Notes under the pieces: model-generated
The model's input: the letters and a program-made list of their open reading frames with translations, nothing else
Databases searched by the model: none
Told to the model about the DNA's origin: nothing
Origin: Strongylocentrotus droebachiensis
Taxonomy: Eukaryota; Echinodermata; Echinoidea; Camarodonta; Strongylocentrotidae
Length of the DNA stretch: 64,000 nt
Assembly: GCA_035222895.1 (NCBI GenBank)
Contig: JAVYIG010007887.1
Span: 1 to 64,000, forward strand
Direction: 5' to 3'
Translations under genes and position numbers: made by a program
In this document: one piece after another, positions 47,701 through 54,968 of the stretch
How the letters are laid out: each line of letters starts with the position of its first letter
How positions within the stretch are numbered: the first letter of the stretch is position 1

Positions 47701-48598
47701 TATGACCTTTGATTTTTCACTTATTCACTCCAAATTCTACCGGTAATCAAATCATCTTCCTATGGTGATACATATCAAGTTTCAAGTTCGTACCTCAAGC
47801 AGTTCTTGAGATATAGTGATAATGAGAAAGCATGACGGACGTAGAGACAGATGTACGGAAAGACGGACAATCCGAAAACATAATGCCTCTGGCACCACCT
47901 TTGGTGGCTGGAGGCATAGAAAACATTGAATGTTGCAAAAGTTCCAACAAATAAAATTTCTTGTTTAAAACCCCACTGTCCTACTTGTAGCTACTTGCTC
48001 CCTCTATATAGAAAACTTCCCCAATCGATGCCTGTTGGTCCCTTATGATACTCTTTTTCTTATGTTAGTTGAGAGCTAAGTTAATGAGATAGCCACCTGT
48101 CAGTGACCTTGCTGTGTGGTCTAATCCCTTCTGGCCCAGTAGTATTGACGGTCTTTAAAGGCTTGCAACTGTGAGATAAAGTAATTGATACAAATGTTGT
48201 TTTTACCTTCTGGTATTTCTTCATTGAGTGAACTGTCAACCAAAGATCCATTGAACTTCTTTGCATCCTTCGAGCTATCGCTTTCAACCTCCTCTTCCTC
48301 TACATTTGGCTCCTTCTTCTTCAGCTGATAAACGAAGCCGTTATTGAACCCTGACAGAGCATTGATTGCCCTCTTGCTACCAAAACCAGCAGAGTCTGAC
48401 GACCCAATACTGTTGGGGCGCACAAAGTTCTTCTTTTTGGAGTCGCCGTTTGGGGTGGGGCCTATCCTGGTCTTCTCGTTCTTAGGTTTATCAATGGGGG
48501 TACGGGTATTGGAGGGTTGGTTGATGAAGATGTCTGGTACGGACTCTGATGATTCGCTGTCAGAAGACACAATGCGCCGGGCGACGTTTTGCTTCCTC
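17985..48598 (-). CDS. ATRX: ATRX chromatin remodeller (22 exons, N-terminal methionine exon not resolved)
   Basis: ATP-dependent SNF2-family remodeller of nuclear heterochromatin; in animals it works with DAXX to deposit histone H3.3. Exons, read on the minus strand: 48598-48207, 47180-47061, 41419-41307, 40523-37440, 36171-36013, 35299-35051, 33542-33402, 32689-32512, 32006-31869, 31307-31132, 30671-30432, 29382-29234, 28661-28495, 27149-26978, 26298-26184, 25615-25500, 24573-24396, 23975-23943, 23322-23170, 21597-21397, 20014-19871, 18314-17985. Every exon has AG/GT borders and every phase joins, giving about 2248 codons to TAA, against 2492 in human. Visible motifs are the ADD zinc fingers, Walker A MGLGKT, the DEGH box, LTGTPLQNN, and motif [11 protein letters not shown]. 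The exon containing GTIIVQPE matches the conserved human GTVIVQPE exon. No methionine precedes the ADD domain in these exons, so an upstream start exon is missing. The introns carry many inverted-repeat elements. Confidence 0.96.
18655..18924. mobile_element. Inverted-repeat element with histone-like stem-loops (copy 1)
   Basis: TATACAGTAGGTTTGCGGTT at the left is inverted at the right end, and the arms run through CACCATG and (GA)n for about 55 bp. Inside are hairpins AGTCCTGAACAGGACT, AGTCCTGAAAAGGACT (18757-18772) and AGTTCTCAGGAGAACT. The phrase TAATTACTTATTG occurs on both sides. A related copy in opposite orientation lies at 24675-24912. Confidence 0.65.
19024..19453. mobile_element. 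Inverted-repeat element, CAGACCTGCCAACC ends
   Basis: The termini CAGACCTGCCAACC and GGTTGGCAGGTCTG are exact inverses. The interior is AT rich with repeated AAAAGTTGTATT phrases and no coding frame. It lies in the intron between ATRX exons 20014 and 18314. Confidence 0.6.
20237..20705. mobile_element. Inverted-repeat element, GCAGAGCTGCCAACC ends (copy 1)
   Basis: CTATAGCAGAGCTGCC at the left and GGCAGCTCTGCTATAG at the right are inverse. The interior repeats AAAAAAAGGAATT and is AT rich. It is related to the element at 26413-26640 and more distantly to 19024-19453. Confidence 0.65.
22071..23150. mobile_element. Dispersed element with internal 145-bp tandem repeats (copy 1)
   Basis: It opens with TAGATGGAACTTCGACTGCG, containing the perfect palindrome TTCGACTGCGCGCAGTCGAA, and closes with CCCGAAAACATAATGCCTCC and CTTCGTAACGGAGGCATA. 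Between them about six units of 140-150 bp repeat, each with TGACCTTTGACCTC, CCAAAATCTAATCAGTTCAT, a GATACATACATGACC phrase and CACAAGCTATTTTTGCATAC. It is non-coding and lies in an ATRX intron. Confidence 0.75.
23170..30671 (-). CDS. ATRX: ATRX exons: linker and helicase C lobe
   Basis: Exon 30671-30432 continues the ATPase ([27 protein letters not shown]). Two acidic/serine linker exons follow, 29382-29234 and 28661-28495, the second ending with [12 protein letters not shown] as in the human VEVIKVWNSRSR. The C lobe runs from 27149 to 23170: [89 protein letters not shown], the 33-bp exon [11 protein letters not shown], and [20 protein letters not shown]. Motif V reads SLGTNLI where human has SLGINLV, a mild change. 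Splice phases are all consistent. Confidence 0.95.
24675..24912. mobile_element. Element with histone-like stem-loops (copy 2)
   Basis: A diverged, inverted copy of 18655-18924: it shares GACGGATAGTCAACCTATTC, the AGTTCTCCTTAGAACT hairpin, two AGTCCTTTTCAGGACT hairpins (24808-24823, 24850-24865) and the GCAAGCCTACTGTATA end. TACTCAAC occurs on both flanks and may be a target duplication. Confidence 0.6.
25283..25478. mobile_element. 190-bp TTAAAGCC inverted-repeat element (copy 1)
   Basis: TTAAAGCCTGTCTGCACT at one end and AGTGCAGTTGGACTTTAA at the other. Inside are TGGATATCTCATCAAATCAG, AACATAAGAAAAAG and AGTAGCTATAAGTAG. Three more copies lie in ATRX introns at 28999-29174, 34807-34998 and 47965-48158. 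Confidence 0.65.
25750..25912. mobile_element. Inverted-repeat element, CTGGGCCTCGTTGCATAAAA ends
   Basis: The left end CTGGGCCTCGTTGCATAAAA is matched by the inverse TTTTATGCAATGAGGCCCAG, and the match continues inward through ACTTACC and TTGATGGTAACTTTGC. Arms of about 45 bp in a 163-bp element mean it could fold into a long hairpin. Confidence 0.65.
26413..26640. mobile_element. Inverted-repeat element, GCAGAGCTGCCAACC ends (copy 2)
   Basis: CATATGCAGAGCTGCCAACC at the left and GGTTGGCAGCTTTGCATATG at the right. It shares CTTGTGNNACCAAAAAAAGG with the copy at 20237-20705. Confidence 0.6.
26786..26936. mobile_element. Short hairpin-type element, GTTTCA ends (copy 1)
   Basis: AGGCCCTGTTTCATCGAACTTG and the inverse CAAGTTTTATGAAACTGGCC flank a 150-bp unit with TATAAGCTACTGAAATC and TGATTGGCTG. 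The element at 27256-27406 has the same internal phrases. Confidence 0.5.
27256..27406. mobile_element. Short hairpin-type element, GTTTCA ends (copy 2)
   Basis: GGGCCCCCTTTTCACAAAAC at the left and GGCTTTGTGAAACGGGTACC at the right. It shares TTATAAGCTACTGAAGTCCT and CTGATTGGTTATAAGC with the neighbouring element. Confidence 0.5.
27425..27560 (-). mobile_element. tRNA-Lys-like SINE
   Basis: On the minus strand GCCGTGGCATAGTGGTTC (A-box) begins near 27522 and GGTTCGAATCC (B-box, 27474-27464) follows. CTCTTAATC stands where a CTT anticodon loop would be. The acceptor ends do not pair well and (ATT)n abuts it, so it is a SINE head, not a tRNA gene. Confidence 0.55.
27579..27861. mobile_element. 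GTTTCACAAAG inverted-repeat element (copy 1)
   Basis: CTGGGGGTTGTTTCACAAAG and the inverse CTTTGTGAAACACTCCCCTG bound arms containing AAGTTGRACTTAA. Other copies are at 41824-42114 and 49360-49673. Confidence 0.65.
28999..29174. mobile_element. 190-bp TTAAAGCC inverted-repeat element (copy 2)
   Basis: ATTAAAGCCTATCTGCACTA to CAGACAGGCTTTAAT, with the internal TGGTTATCTCATCAAATTGG phrase of the family. Confidence 0.6.
29475..29710. mobile_element. Inverted-repeat element, AAAGACGTAACTCC arms
   Basis: GTGTCATAAAGACGTAACTCC at the left matches GGAGTTACGTCTTTGTGTCA inverted at the right. Outside it, a 35-bp segment with GATGCATGCAAATGAG is repeated directly on both sides (29432-29467 and 29716-29751). 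Confidence 0.55.
29752..29844. mobile_element. Mini inverted-repeat element, GATCTATCTGC ends
   Basis: GATCTATCTGC at the left is inverted as GCAGATAGATC at the right, with partly matching interiors. At 93 bp this is a minimal element. Confidence 0.4.
31132..36171 (-). CDS. ATRX: ATRX exons: SNF2 ATPase N lobe
   Basis: Six exons carry the first RecA-like lobe, after a basic coiled-coil exon at 36171-36013 ([19 protein letters not shown]). Exon 35299-35051 has LKPHQAEG and Walker A within [15 protein letters not shown]. Exon 33542-33402 has [20 protein letters not shown]. Exon 32689-32512 has [15 protein letters not shown]. Exon 32006-31869 has the catalytic [12 protein letters not shown] and motif [15 protein letters not shown]. 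Exon 31307-31132 has [20 protein letters not shown]. All match human ATRX closely and all catalytic residues are present, so the ATPase should be active. Confidence 0.95.
32020..32115 (+). mobile_element. tRNA-derived SINE head
   Basis: GGCGTCATAATGTAATGG resembles an A-box region and GGTTCGAATCC at 32078-32088 is a consensus B-box. The ends do not form an acceptor stem. It inserted just upstream of the acceptor of ATRX exon 32006-31869. Confidence 0.5.
32716..33046. repeat. (GA)n and GGGAAG-rich purine tract
   Basis: Nearly pure purine strand with AGAGAGAG and GGGGGAAGGAAGAGGGAG units. The long open frames in all readings here are artefacts of composition. Confidence 0.9.
33936..34722. mobile_element. 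Dispersed element with internal 145-bp tandem repeats (copy 2)
   Basis: Same opening (CTAGATGGAACTTCGACTGC) and closing (CTTCGTAACGGAGGCATA) as 22071-23150, with about four internal units carrying TGACCTTTGACC motifs. It lies in the intron between ATRX exons 35299 and 33542. Confidence 0.75.
34807..34998. mobile_element. 190-bp TTAAAGCC inverted-repeat element (copy 3)
   Basis: TTAAAGCCTCTCTGCACTAG to AGCGCAGTGGGGCTTTAA, with the family interior. Confidence 0.65.
35290..35700 (-). repeat. Tandem duplication of an ATRX intron/exon boundary
   Basis: The start of exon 35299 plus its upstream polypyrimidine tract is repeated upstream at about 35429 (CTGTCACAG, then ATCATCCGTGAAGACTACAG) and, more diverged, near 35535 and 35690. 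Spacing is roughly 105-155 bp. Shared phrases include CTACTTTTCTGTTGCAG-like acceptors, CATCCTGAAGACAGCCAGTG versus CATCCTGGAGAAAGCC, and AAGGGGTTGGTCTTGAAGG. Confidence 0.6.
36248..36826. mobile_element. piggyBac-like non-autonomous element (TTAA site)
   Basis: TTAACCCTTACTGTACTGGG at the left and CCCAGTACAGTAAGGGTTAA at the right. TTAA flanks plus CCC termini fit piggyBac-type insertion. A second inverted GGGGCCTGGGAGGCCCCCCC pair sits inside the ends. The interior is AT rich with no transposase frame. Confidence 0.65.
37440..40523 (-). CDS. ATRX: ATRX large exon: ADD PHD finger, helical segment and charged linker
   Basis: A single 3084-bp exon (1028 codons) opens with the PHD part of the ADD domain: [16 protein letters not shown] and CYVC supply eight zinc ligands. 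In this domain family ADD reads histone H3 with unmodified K4 and trimethylated K9. Acidic residues (DRDGIEEE) stand where human residues contact K4. The human tandem tyrosines of the K9me3 pocket are Phe-Tyr here. A helical stretch of about 100 residues follows ([20 protein letters not shown] onward), then about 800 residues of Ser/Glu/Lys low complexity with poly-Asp and poly-Glu runs and basic patches. It ends at a GTGAGT donor. Like human exon 9 it is disproportionately large. The long open frames on the opposite strand are shadows of this biased composition. Confidence 0.95.
41307..41419 (-). CDS. ATRX: ATRX exon: GATA-like finger of the ADD domain
   Basis: A 113-bp exon encodes [20 protein letters not shown] and ends VVICK. 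The next exon completes the fourth ligand (CKGC), giving a Cys4 GATA-type finger as in human CTACGQQVNHFQKD...LICKNC. It is entered in phase 1 and left in phase 0. It is duplicated at 3647-3535 with identical length. Confidence 0.95.
41824..42114. mobile_element. GTTTCACAAAG inverted-repeat element (copy 2)
   Basis: CAGGGGGTTGTTTCACAAAG to CTTTGTGAAACACCCCCCAG, with CTTAACTATGGCTGG and CCTGCCATAGTTAAG as inner arms. It is close in sequence to 27579-27861. Confidence 0.65.
42115..44500. other. Intronic stretch without recognised genes
   Basis: It contains G-run tracts on the plus strand (42444-42462, 42604-42615, 42648-42660), a TGTGTGTGACACACATGTAC palindromic stretch near 42840, and AT-rich sequence. 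The open frames over the G runs are composition artefacts. Confidence 0.4.
44507..46716 (-). CDS. Unnamed zinc-binding protein (lineage-expanded family) nested in an ATRX intron
   Basis: Three exons are visible: 46716-46412, 45546-45446 and 45006 to about 44507. The first starts [20 protein letters not shown] and contains [12 protein letters not shown]. The second has [19 protein letters not shown], an H-x2-C-x3-FC zinc-like motif. The third has [12 protein letters not shown] and [13 protein letters not shown], together a C2HC-type finger. Phases agree (2 then 1), but the first exon contains in-frame stops after GGGTW, while a neighbouring frame stays open ([20 protein letters not shown]). 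It is therefore degraded, mis-assembled or has an unrecognised intron. I recall this two-finger arrangement as common in uncharacterised multi-copy proteins of echinoderms and other marine invertebrates; its function is unknown. It lies on the same strand as ATRX, inside the 47061-41419 intron. Confidence 0.55.
45636..45774. repeat. Near-perfect 62-bp-arm palindrome
   Basis: AAATAATATCGCTAGTGATG through GGATCTAAAAG is inverted after a spacer of about 8 bases, with about two mismatches over 62 bp. It would form a long hairpin. It lies just upstream of the acceptor of exon 45546-45446. Confidence 0.8.
47061..47180 (-). CDS. ATRX: ATRX exon: conserved GTIIVQPE segment
   Basis: A 120-bp exon, phase 1 at both ends, encodes [20 protein letters not shown] and a basic tail. 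It aligns with human GTVIVQPEPVLNEDKDDFKG just before the ADD domain, which strongly supports the ATRX call. The partial paralogue at 2-5 kb has no copy of this exon, but its frame is unaffected because the exon is a multiple of three. Confidence 0.88.
47425..47918. mobile_element. Dispersed TGACCTTTGACC element (diverged copy 3)
   Basis: It has TTTGACCTTTGACCTTC, repeated GATACATAYCAA phrases, and an end of GGACAATCCGAAAACATAAT and GGCTGGAGGCATA, like copies 1 and 2 but strongly diverged. Confidence 0.6.
47965..48158. mobile_element. 190-bp TTAAAGCC inverted-repeat element (copy 4, reversed)
   Basis: It reads as the family in reverse: TTAAAACCCCACTGTCCTAC to GACGGTCTTTAA, with GAGATAGCCACCTGTCAGTG inside. 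Confidence 0.6.
48207..48598 (-). CDS. ATRX: ATRX exon: serine/acidic N-terminal segment
   Basis: This 392-bp exon begins one base into a codon, after a CTGCAG acceptor, and ends with GTAAAA. It encodes [16 protein letters not shown] followed by a basic/serine region and an acidic [10 protein letters not shown] stretch. It corresponds in place to the human segment before the LPKGTVIVQPE exon. It is duplicated at 4283-3913, where the flanking intron sequence also aligns. Confidence 0.9.
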
Positions 48599-49268
48599 CT
48601 GCAGAAAAAATTAAAAATGATCAGTTTTATCAGTTTAGAACTTATGGCAGGTTTTCTCCCAGGTGTAAACATTCATACAATAAAGAGAACTCTTGTTTTA
48701 CTATTTTTTTTAACAGCGTCCCACATGATACAATTTGAAGAGGGTCAATACAGCTTAAAGGCATCGTTTAACAATGTTAAATCTGAGATGCATGGCCCTA
48801 CATGTTATCAGTGCCTGTGATATGGTGTAATATTGAAGCCCTAACAAAATGATCAAGCAGTGCCTCAAAAAGTTAAAATCTTTGAGTGACTGGTTTTACC
48901 ATACTCGTTATCCCCAATAGACTGTAGTGTTATGAAAACCGTTTGGCAAACGGTTTTCAAAATTTTAATTCAAATCATAAATATCTTGACAATCAGACAG
49001 GCGATCATCGGCTTGTAAAAGTGATGGGGTTCCTGACTGACCTAAAGGTTTATAATTATCATTGCAGCATGAGCTAAATCTAGGATTTTTTTTCAGAATC
49101 TGAGACAAAGTTACAGGATCCCTTTAATATAATAGTGTGATGAAAATTCATATATTCTTTACTTAATTTTTTTTTCTTCATATTATTATAAGCAAAAATG
49201 GCACAATTCCAATTTTTTTTTTAAATAAAAATTATCTGATAAAATTGATAGAATAAAAGAAATCTTAC

Positions 49269-49288
49269 CTTCTAGCTCCCTCATGCGG
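49269..49288 (-). CDS. ATRX: Candidate 20-nt ATRX microexon
   Basis: TTCTCTTTTCCAG precedes and GTAAGATTTC follows a 20-nt segment. Read as P-H-E-G-A-R it leaves two bases, which is the phase needed by exon 48598. The source of the exon before it (must end in phase 0) is not found, so this is tentative. Confidence 0.35.
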
Positions 49289-49359
49289 CTGGAAAAGAGA
49301 AATTTAAAACAACTTTAGTTCATTGAGAATTTACAAAATATTATTTACATCTCCTAGAC

Positions 49360-49673
49360 CAGGGGGTGTTTCACAAAGATCCTAAGTAGAACTTAACTCT
49401 AAGTTGGACTTAAAAATTATGGACAGCCATTGGAGTCTTAAAATGAAATATATTCAAAAGCAGAAATTCAAGTATTTTAGACTTTTTATAAATTCCACAT
49501 CCAGAACATGAAATCTCCTTGATGATAGAAAATATGAATGATTTGAATAAACAATTAATGCCTTTCAAAATAACTTTTAAAAAATATTTTCAAAGATGCT
49601 AATGGCTTTCCATAAATTTCAAGTCCAACTTAGAGATAAGTTCAACTTAGAATCTTTGTGAAACACCCCCCTG
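49360..49673. mobile_element. GTTTCACAAAG inverted-repeat element (copy 3)
   Basis: CCAGGGGGTGTTTCACAAAG to CTTTGTGAAACACCCCCCTGG, with inner arms AGAACTTAACTCTAAGTTGG and AAGTCCAACTTAGAG. Confidence 0.65.
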
Positions 49674-50156
49674 GCTGGCAAGAAAAAGTCAGAAGAAATG
49701 TCAAATGGCCGGCAGAAAGAGATAGCCATTCTAGAATTGAACTCACCAGCCACAGCAGAAGCTGCTGTACCTGCAACAGCATGCCATCTACACTTTACTA
49801 GGGTGCTATATCCATGGTCTATTCTGACCGACAGAATCCTAATATTTTCCTTAAATCCCTTTACTTCTAGAATGCCCGGCAAAGTTGTTAGGCGTTGATT
49901 TTTATCAATAGTAACTATACACCAGTTATTTTCAGGTGATTGGTACACTTTAAAACATTGCCTCTTATACCACAATCAAAGAGACAAAATTCAAGGATTT
50001 TTCACGGGGAGAATTGTCCTAGAGATGCTAGTTATAGTGGAAGTAGTTGTCCTGTTCTCTTAAAAGGGTACACTTCCAGGGGGTAGGGAAGAAGTGTGTC
50101 CTAGAATCAAAATCAATTTCTGAATTATCAGGTAGATTTCATGATCACAAACTTAC

Positions 50157-50228
50157 CCGCATCTTGATTGTCAAGACCATCTCCTTCAAAAGACGAATTT
50201 ACTTTTGATGAACCATTGCGATACCAAA
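50157..50228 (-). CDS. Candidate 72-nt exon upstream of ATRX
   Basis: The acceptor TTTTTCCTTTAG and donor GTAAGT flank an open 72-nt frame: VWYRNGSSKVNSSFEGDG, then LDNQDAG. It is phase 1 at both ends, so it could join exon 47180 or 41419 but not exon 48598 or 49288. The putative exon 1 contains an ATG (53713) whose frame would also enter this exon in phase. An alternative N-terminus is possible; there is no homology support. Confidence 0.3.
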
Positions 50229-50499
50229 CTAAAGGAAAAATGCAAAGATGCTCAATACAGAGGAGGCGGTGATGGCTCCTGCAACTGGCTGATGAAACAA
50301 GTTTTAAAGCTTTGCTAGATGATGCAAGATCTGATGGTGTCCTGCCCAGCTGGGCAGTTTCACTCACAAAATGTGTGAAACCTCTCTGAAACAAAATAGG
50401 ACAGAATAAGAAAGTTTCTTTAAGAGCAATTGCTTTCACTAGCAATTACATGTACAGAAAATAATTTTTATTGTGTATTTTAAGCACCAAAAAAGAGCT

Positions 50500-53430
50500 T
50501 CATTTTTTTCTCCTCAAGAGCATAATTTAAGTACGATTACAGAACAGCTCCCCCAGACCACACATATATTACCAGGCACGGCGGAGCACCCCAATTTCCA
50601 TATCATTAGCGGCCCGTTCTATTTGAATAACCAACGGACATCTGCGTGAATCCGAACATGTGTGTGCTAGAATGTCAAATCTTAAAATTCGCGTTGCGAC
50701 TTTATTACTGCCAATATCGCTATGAAACTTTCCATACTAACTAAAATTATTATGAAATTGATGTCAGTGAAATAAATACGAAATTCCATGGAATAAAACT
50801 TGAGATATTAATGTGTTTTGAGCTTCGCCCCTCGAAAAACGCGACGTCTACTTTTTAAGTTCATGACCCTATCAAGCAATGCACGAAGAAGAGACTTGGT
50901 ATGAATATTCATTAGGGTTGAATCCATACATGGGCGAAATTTTTGCTTCTCCGCTGTATTTTTTCTGGTTATAACGTTCTTTTTCATGGGGCTTCATTTT
51001 TAAAAGTTGTAGTCAGCGAACTCATTGAACATGACGTCATCGATCTCAGCGATGTACTGCGCATGCGTCTTAGGCCCGGTGCAGGCCAGATCGAAACAGC
51101 TGAGCCATTAGCGTGCACGTGTGCAGTCGGCTGGCAAGACATGTATAGCCAACACACACGCGAGGTTCAGACATGACACACATTTGAATGTATGGGACTG
51201 GTCAAACAATTTTGCGACAACGAAGGATTATTTTTGTTCGATGAGATTCGGACATTGGGGTATGTTTTTCTCTGATACGACCCTATCAAGCAATTATGAA
51301 AAGAGATATTTCACAAGGATTGAGATTATTAAATTTTCTTTCTGTTCATACGAGGCAATTCTTTCTCGCTCTAAAAGAAATGGTGAATTTTACGGTGATT
51401 TTGTATCTCATTTTTTTCGTTTTTGTTCGTCAAAACTATCCCTTAAATTTCAAATTTTCGGTGCATCAATAACTCTTTTTATACACATGAGTGTCTTGCA
51501 AATTTATTAAATACTCGATTTAGTAGCTTTGATTGGTGATATTCATCACATTAATGAAGAATTTGTCTTCGAAATTTGTTTACTTTTTTTCGCATCGATC
51601 GGTACACAATTGTTGATTTTATGCAAATGATGTTTACTGGACGAGAGTCGATCGCACGGTAATTGGGGTGCTCCACTGTGCCTGTTACTGGAGTACTATA
51701 TCCCATATTGGAATAGCTTACAAGAGAACATAAGAAAAACAACATGAACCAAAAGGCAATTTTTCCCTGCCAAATTTTTGCCTTTTCTAAAGTCAGGAGC
51801 CCTTTGGTTTAGTGTGTGGATCCTAACAAAAACTGTTAAGTAAACTAAAGTACATGTAGATGGTCAAAAGGGGTAATTTTCATGAGGAATTTGCTCATAA
51901 TGCAGTTTGAGCCCATTTAATCTCTTGGCAGCAAATGTAAATAAAGGAAATTGGTATCCCAAATGAAAGACTTTCACCCAAATAGGCTACCAAAGACTTC
52001 TCCAAAGTCTCTGACATTAGAGATGGTGTTCTACATAGAAGATAGTCTCCCTTACACGTAGAAAAGTAGCTTACATTTACGCACATGCACTTAACGTTCG
52101 ACCAGTCTCAGCCATAGTTGCCTACGCTGCAACAAGAAGGGCCCTTCTGATCGGCTATCGCTGGCTGCCATTTACTCAACGTTCTAGCATATTAGTGCGA
52201 GGAGAAAGCTTGAGATTTTCTGTTTGATCTGATACCAAACTCATGATATTCCAGTCAAACCTCAATTTTGTACGATTTTTTTCAGCATCCTCAAAAAGTT
52301 TAAATATAAGCCTTACCAGTACTTAAGTTTGATAAATTCTCATTTTCTTCATATTGGAGGTACAAATTTACACACCTTAACAAGCCAAAAACCTGACTTT
52401 TATTGTGTTCACCATTTTCCAATTATCCACTTATGTTTTTAATGTAGGCCTAGCCTGTACCTTGTTTCTCTTTGATAGCTATAGTTGTTTTGTTTTGTTT
52501 TCTTCTTAATCGTTTGATTAAATGTCATAGTTTTATAATGTTTTTATTGCCTATTGACTGTTTTTACACATTGTTTTTAATTGATGTTGGAATTTAGAAA
52601 TAAATTATTTGATTTGATTTGAAGTTGTACTGAAATATCTGTTGATTTTCTATTGTATGTGCGTACATATGCTTAGTGTGCATCTGTATAAAGCATTACG
52701 TCAGTGTGTTTGGTATGATTTTGTATGGTCAACACCATTGCGCTCTCTGCTTAAGTCTGCCCTCTCTCACTTAAAGTCAAAACTGCTCGAGCGGTCAGCC
52801 TATGGGAGCGCGTTAATTCCCTGTACGGCGCTCAATGCGAAAAGTTCTACATGCCTTATTGCCCATCAAACGTGAGCGCCACCTCTTCTGACTAGTGAGC
52901 ATGTGAGCTCTGTATAAGGGAGTTTACAGATACAATCTGCGCATGGGCAGATAAAGGTCATTTGTATCAAAATGGTAAAACCCACAGAAAAGAATATCCT
53001 ACTGAATATCCTACTGGATATGCGCTCATGAAAGTTATGTAACATTATTCATTTGCACCAACAATACATTCTATGATACGCAGGCCAGGTGGAAGTATTC
53101 TTTTCAAGAGGTCAAACAAAAGGTATTCATGAAGCACATCTAGGACTTTGGCAGTTATTATTCTTAGATGCTCAAAGTGGAACTTTATTTGTACCATGTG
53201 CTATCTGTAAGCTCCCTTATTGTGTAACTCAAGTTTGGGGGGGGGGGGGTTCCCATGATCATGATGAGCCATGACATGATTACCCACCAGATTTATCATC
53301 TGTAGTAAACCACATTTGCAGATGCTTCAATTCCATAAAAAGACTTTAGTCTAGAGTCATCAGACTGATCATACATCTAAATTTCATAAAGACCTATAGG
53401 CCTAGGCCTACATCAAATTACCATTCTTTA
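50500..53430. other. Gene-less stretch with a LINE-type 3' tail
   Basis: No supported exon. Around 52440-52625 the sequence CCTTGTTTCTCTTTGATAGC through AATAAATTATTTGATTTGAT ends in short TTTGA repeats, as in the 3' ends of CR1/L2-like LINEs; no reverse transcriptase is present. Lower-case G runs lie at 53237-53250. Confidence 0.4.
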
Positions 53431-53439
53431 GCCATGGCA

Positions 53440-53830
53440 CTGGTTTCATTCATTCGCGCTGCAGAAATCCCATCGTTCTCCGATCTCCCGGCCCGTCACG
53501 CGTCAGTTCTGGCGTCGAATAGCTTTCACACCGGCTGCCATTCAATTCATACACACAGTACAAAGTACAAACGCATAATCAGCGCGCGGGATTTATAGTC
53601 TCTTTCTCAAACTCACAAAAACGGATACAACAACCTATAAAATTGTAATTTTCTCTTTCAAATACGCAAATAAGGTCATATTTACCTTTCAAATAAAGAT
53701 CAACAGTGACCATTAAAATCAGCTATGATATATGATCAGTTAAAAAGAATGAATTCGGCCAGAAAACGGAAAAATCTTGAATTTTCCCGAGTCATGTAAT
53801 TCTGTGACACGGCTCCTCTCCCGCTTCCAT
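53440..53830 (-). promoter_or_regulatory. ATRX: Probable ATRX promoter and noncoding exon 1
   Basis: It is homologous to 8870-9170, which lies in the same relative position upstream of the partial paralogue. A conserved minus-strand donor (TTTGAAAG then GTAAATAT) ends the putative exon at 53686. A short upstream frame, MTRENSRFFRFLAEF..., closes before the donor; a second ATG at 53713 is open through it. Conservation of this block in both copies is the only evidence that it is functional. Confidence 0.5.
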
Positions 53831-54689
53831 GTTCTTTCTATGCGCTGCACAACTAGCTAGCTGACCTCAACTAACCCGGAAGTAATTGTTCCTTGCATAT
53901 ATTAACATTTTTGTCAGGGTACAAAGGTATAAAGATTAAATAAAAAATGAATGAAAGTGAACCCAACATAATGACTTCAATATCCAATTCATGTCATTGA
54001 AATTTTACTTCGTAATATTAAAAGTTAATGATATAAAACTTATAGACGTCCCTATAACAAATAATAATTTTGCTTGAAACTAAGACTATAAACAAATTTC
54101 ATGTCAACAAAGGATCTAGAATAGAGGCCTATACAATCAATATGGAATATTTCTTTTGAAGGATGAGTCTTCAGTGTTAATTAGGTTGTAGATCATGTAT
54201 TTCAGATTACGTGGGTGGATGGATACCGAGGGTACTCATTAGAACAGTACCTTCACTTTGACAACCATCCCCAAAACGAGAACGCTCTAGAACCCTGCCT
54301 GTAAATTGTTTAAATTTCGAGGCCCTTTCATAAAGGGGGGGGGGGGGGGGGGTAACATACGTTTAACACGATTGCAACAGGGATATGTGAGTTTAACTAC
54401 TTTCGAAAAATCAAGCTATAGCAAACATGATAATGAAGTGTTACATAAATGGATATGAACATGATTTCTCGTAGGGTGTACAATGCGGTATTGAAATTGC
54501 CCCGTTTGGTCGATATTTTTTCTCGAAAACAGTTGCGAAAAAAATAGGGCCTCGCGGCTATGCAATCAATTTTCCAGATGACCCATATTATTTTGTATTC
54601 CTACAAACATATAAACGAGTCGTCGATTTACTTCAAAAGCGCTTATATAGGCGGCCCAAGACAGGCGTTCCATCTAATGAGGGAGTCAA

Positions 54690-54968
54690 TCCCTCATTCT
54701 TCTCCTTCTTCTTTTTCTTCTTGTACTTAATATCATTTCTATCATCAGTTTAATGTTGTTATTATTATTATTATCTTTAATAAGTAGTTCTTTTAATTTT
54801 CTTATCTGTCTGTAAATGTTACTATATAAATGTCTGTAAGGGACCCCACTGGAAATAAGCTCTCGAGCTTTCGTGGGTTATCCTGTTCAAGCTGACTTAT
54901 TTTTTATCTGTTATTATTGTATATTGTTGTATGTTGGAAGCTTCTCGAATAAAAATCAGTCAATCAGT
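54690..54968 (+). mobile_element. LINE 3' tail (CR1/L2-like)
   Basis: CTTCTTCTTTTTCTTCTTG, TGTCTGTAAGGGACCCCACT, GGAAATAAGCTCTCGAGC and a terminal AATAAAAATCAGTCAATCAG with TCAG repeats are typical of truncated non-LTR retrotransposon tails. No coding part is left. Confidence 0.5.

Noticed and set aside
49619-49975. A 118-codon minus-strand frame upstream of ATRX
   Set aside because: Its second half runs into the inverted repeat of a GTTTCACAAAG element and it has no homology; not accepted as an exon.
50228-50445. Extension of the 72-nt candidate exon upstream to 50384
   Set aside because: A TTTGTTTCAG acceptor exists near 50388, but the intervening frame has no homology and would contradict the better TTTCCTTTAG acceptor.
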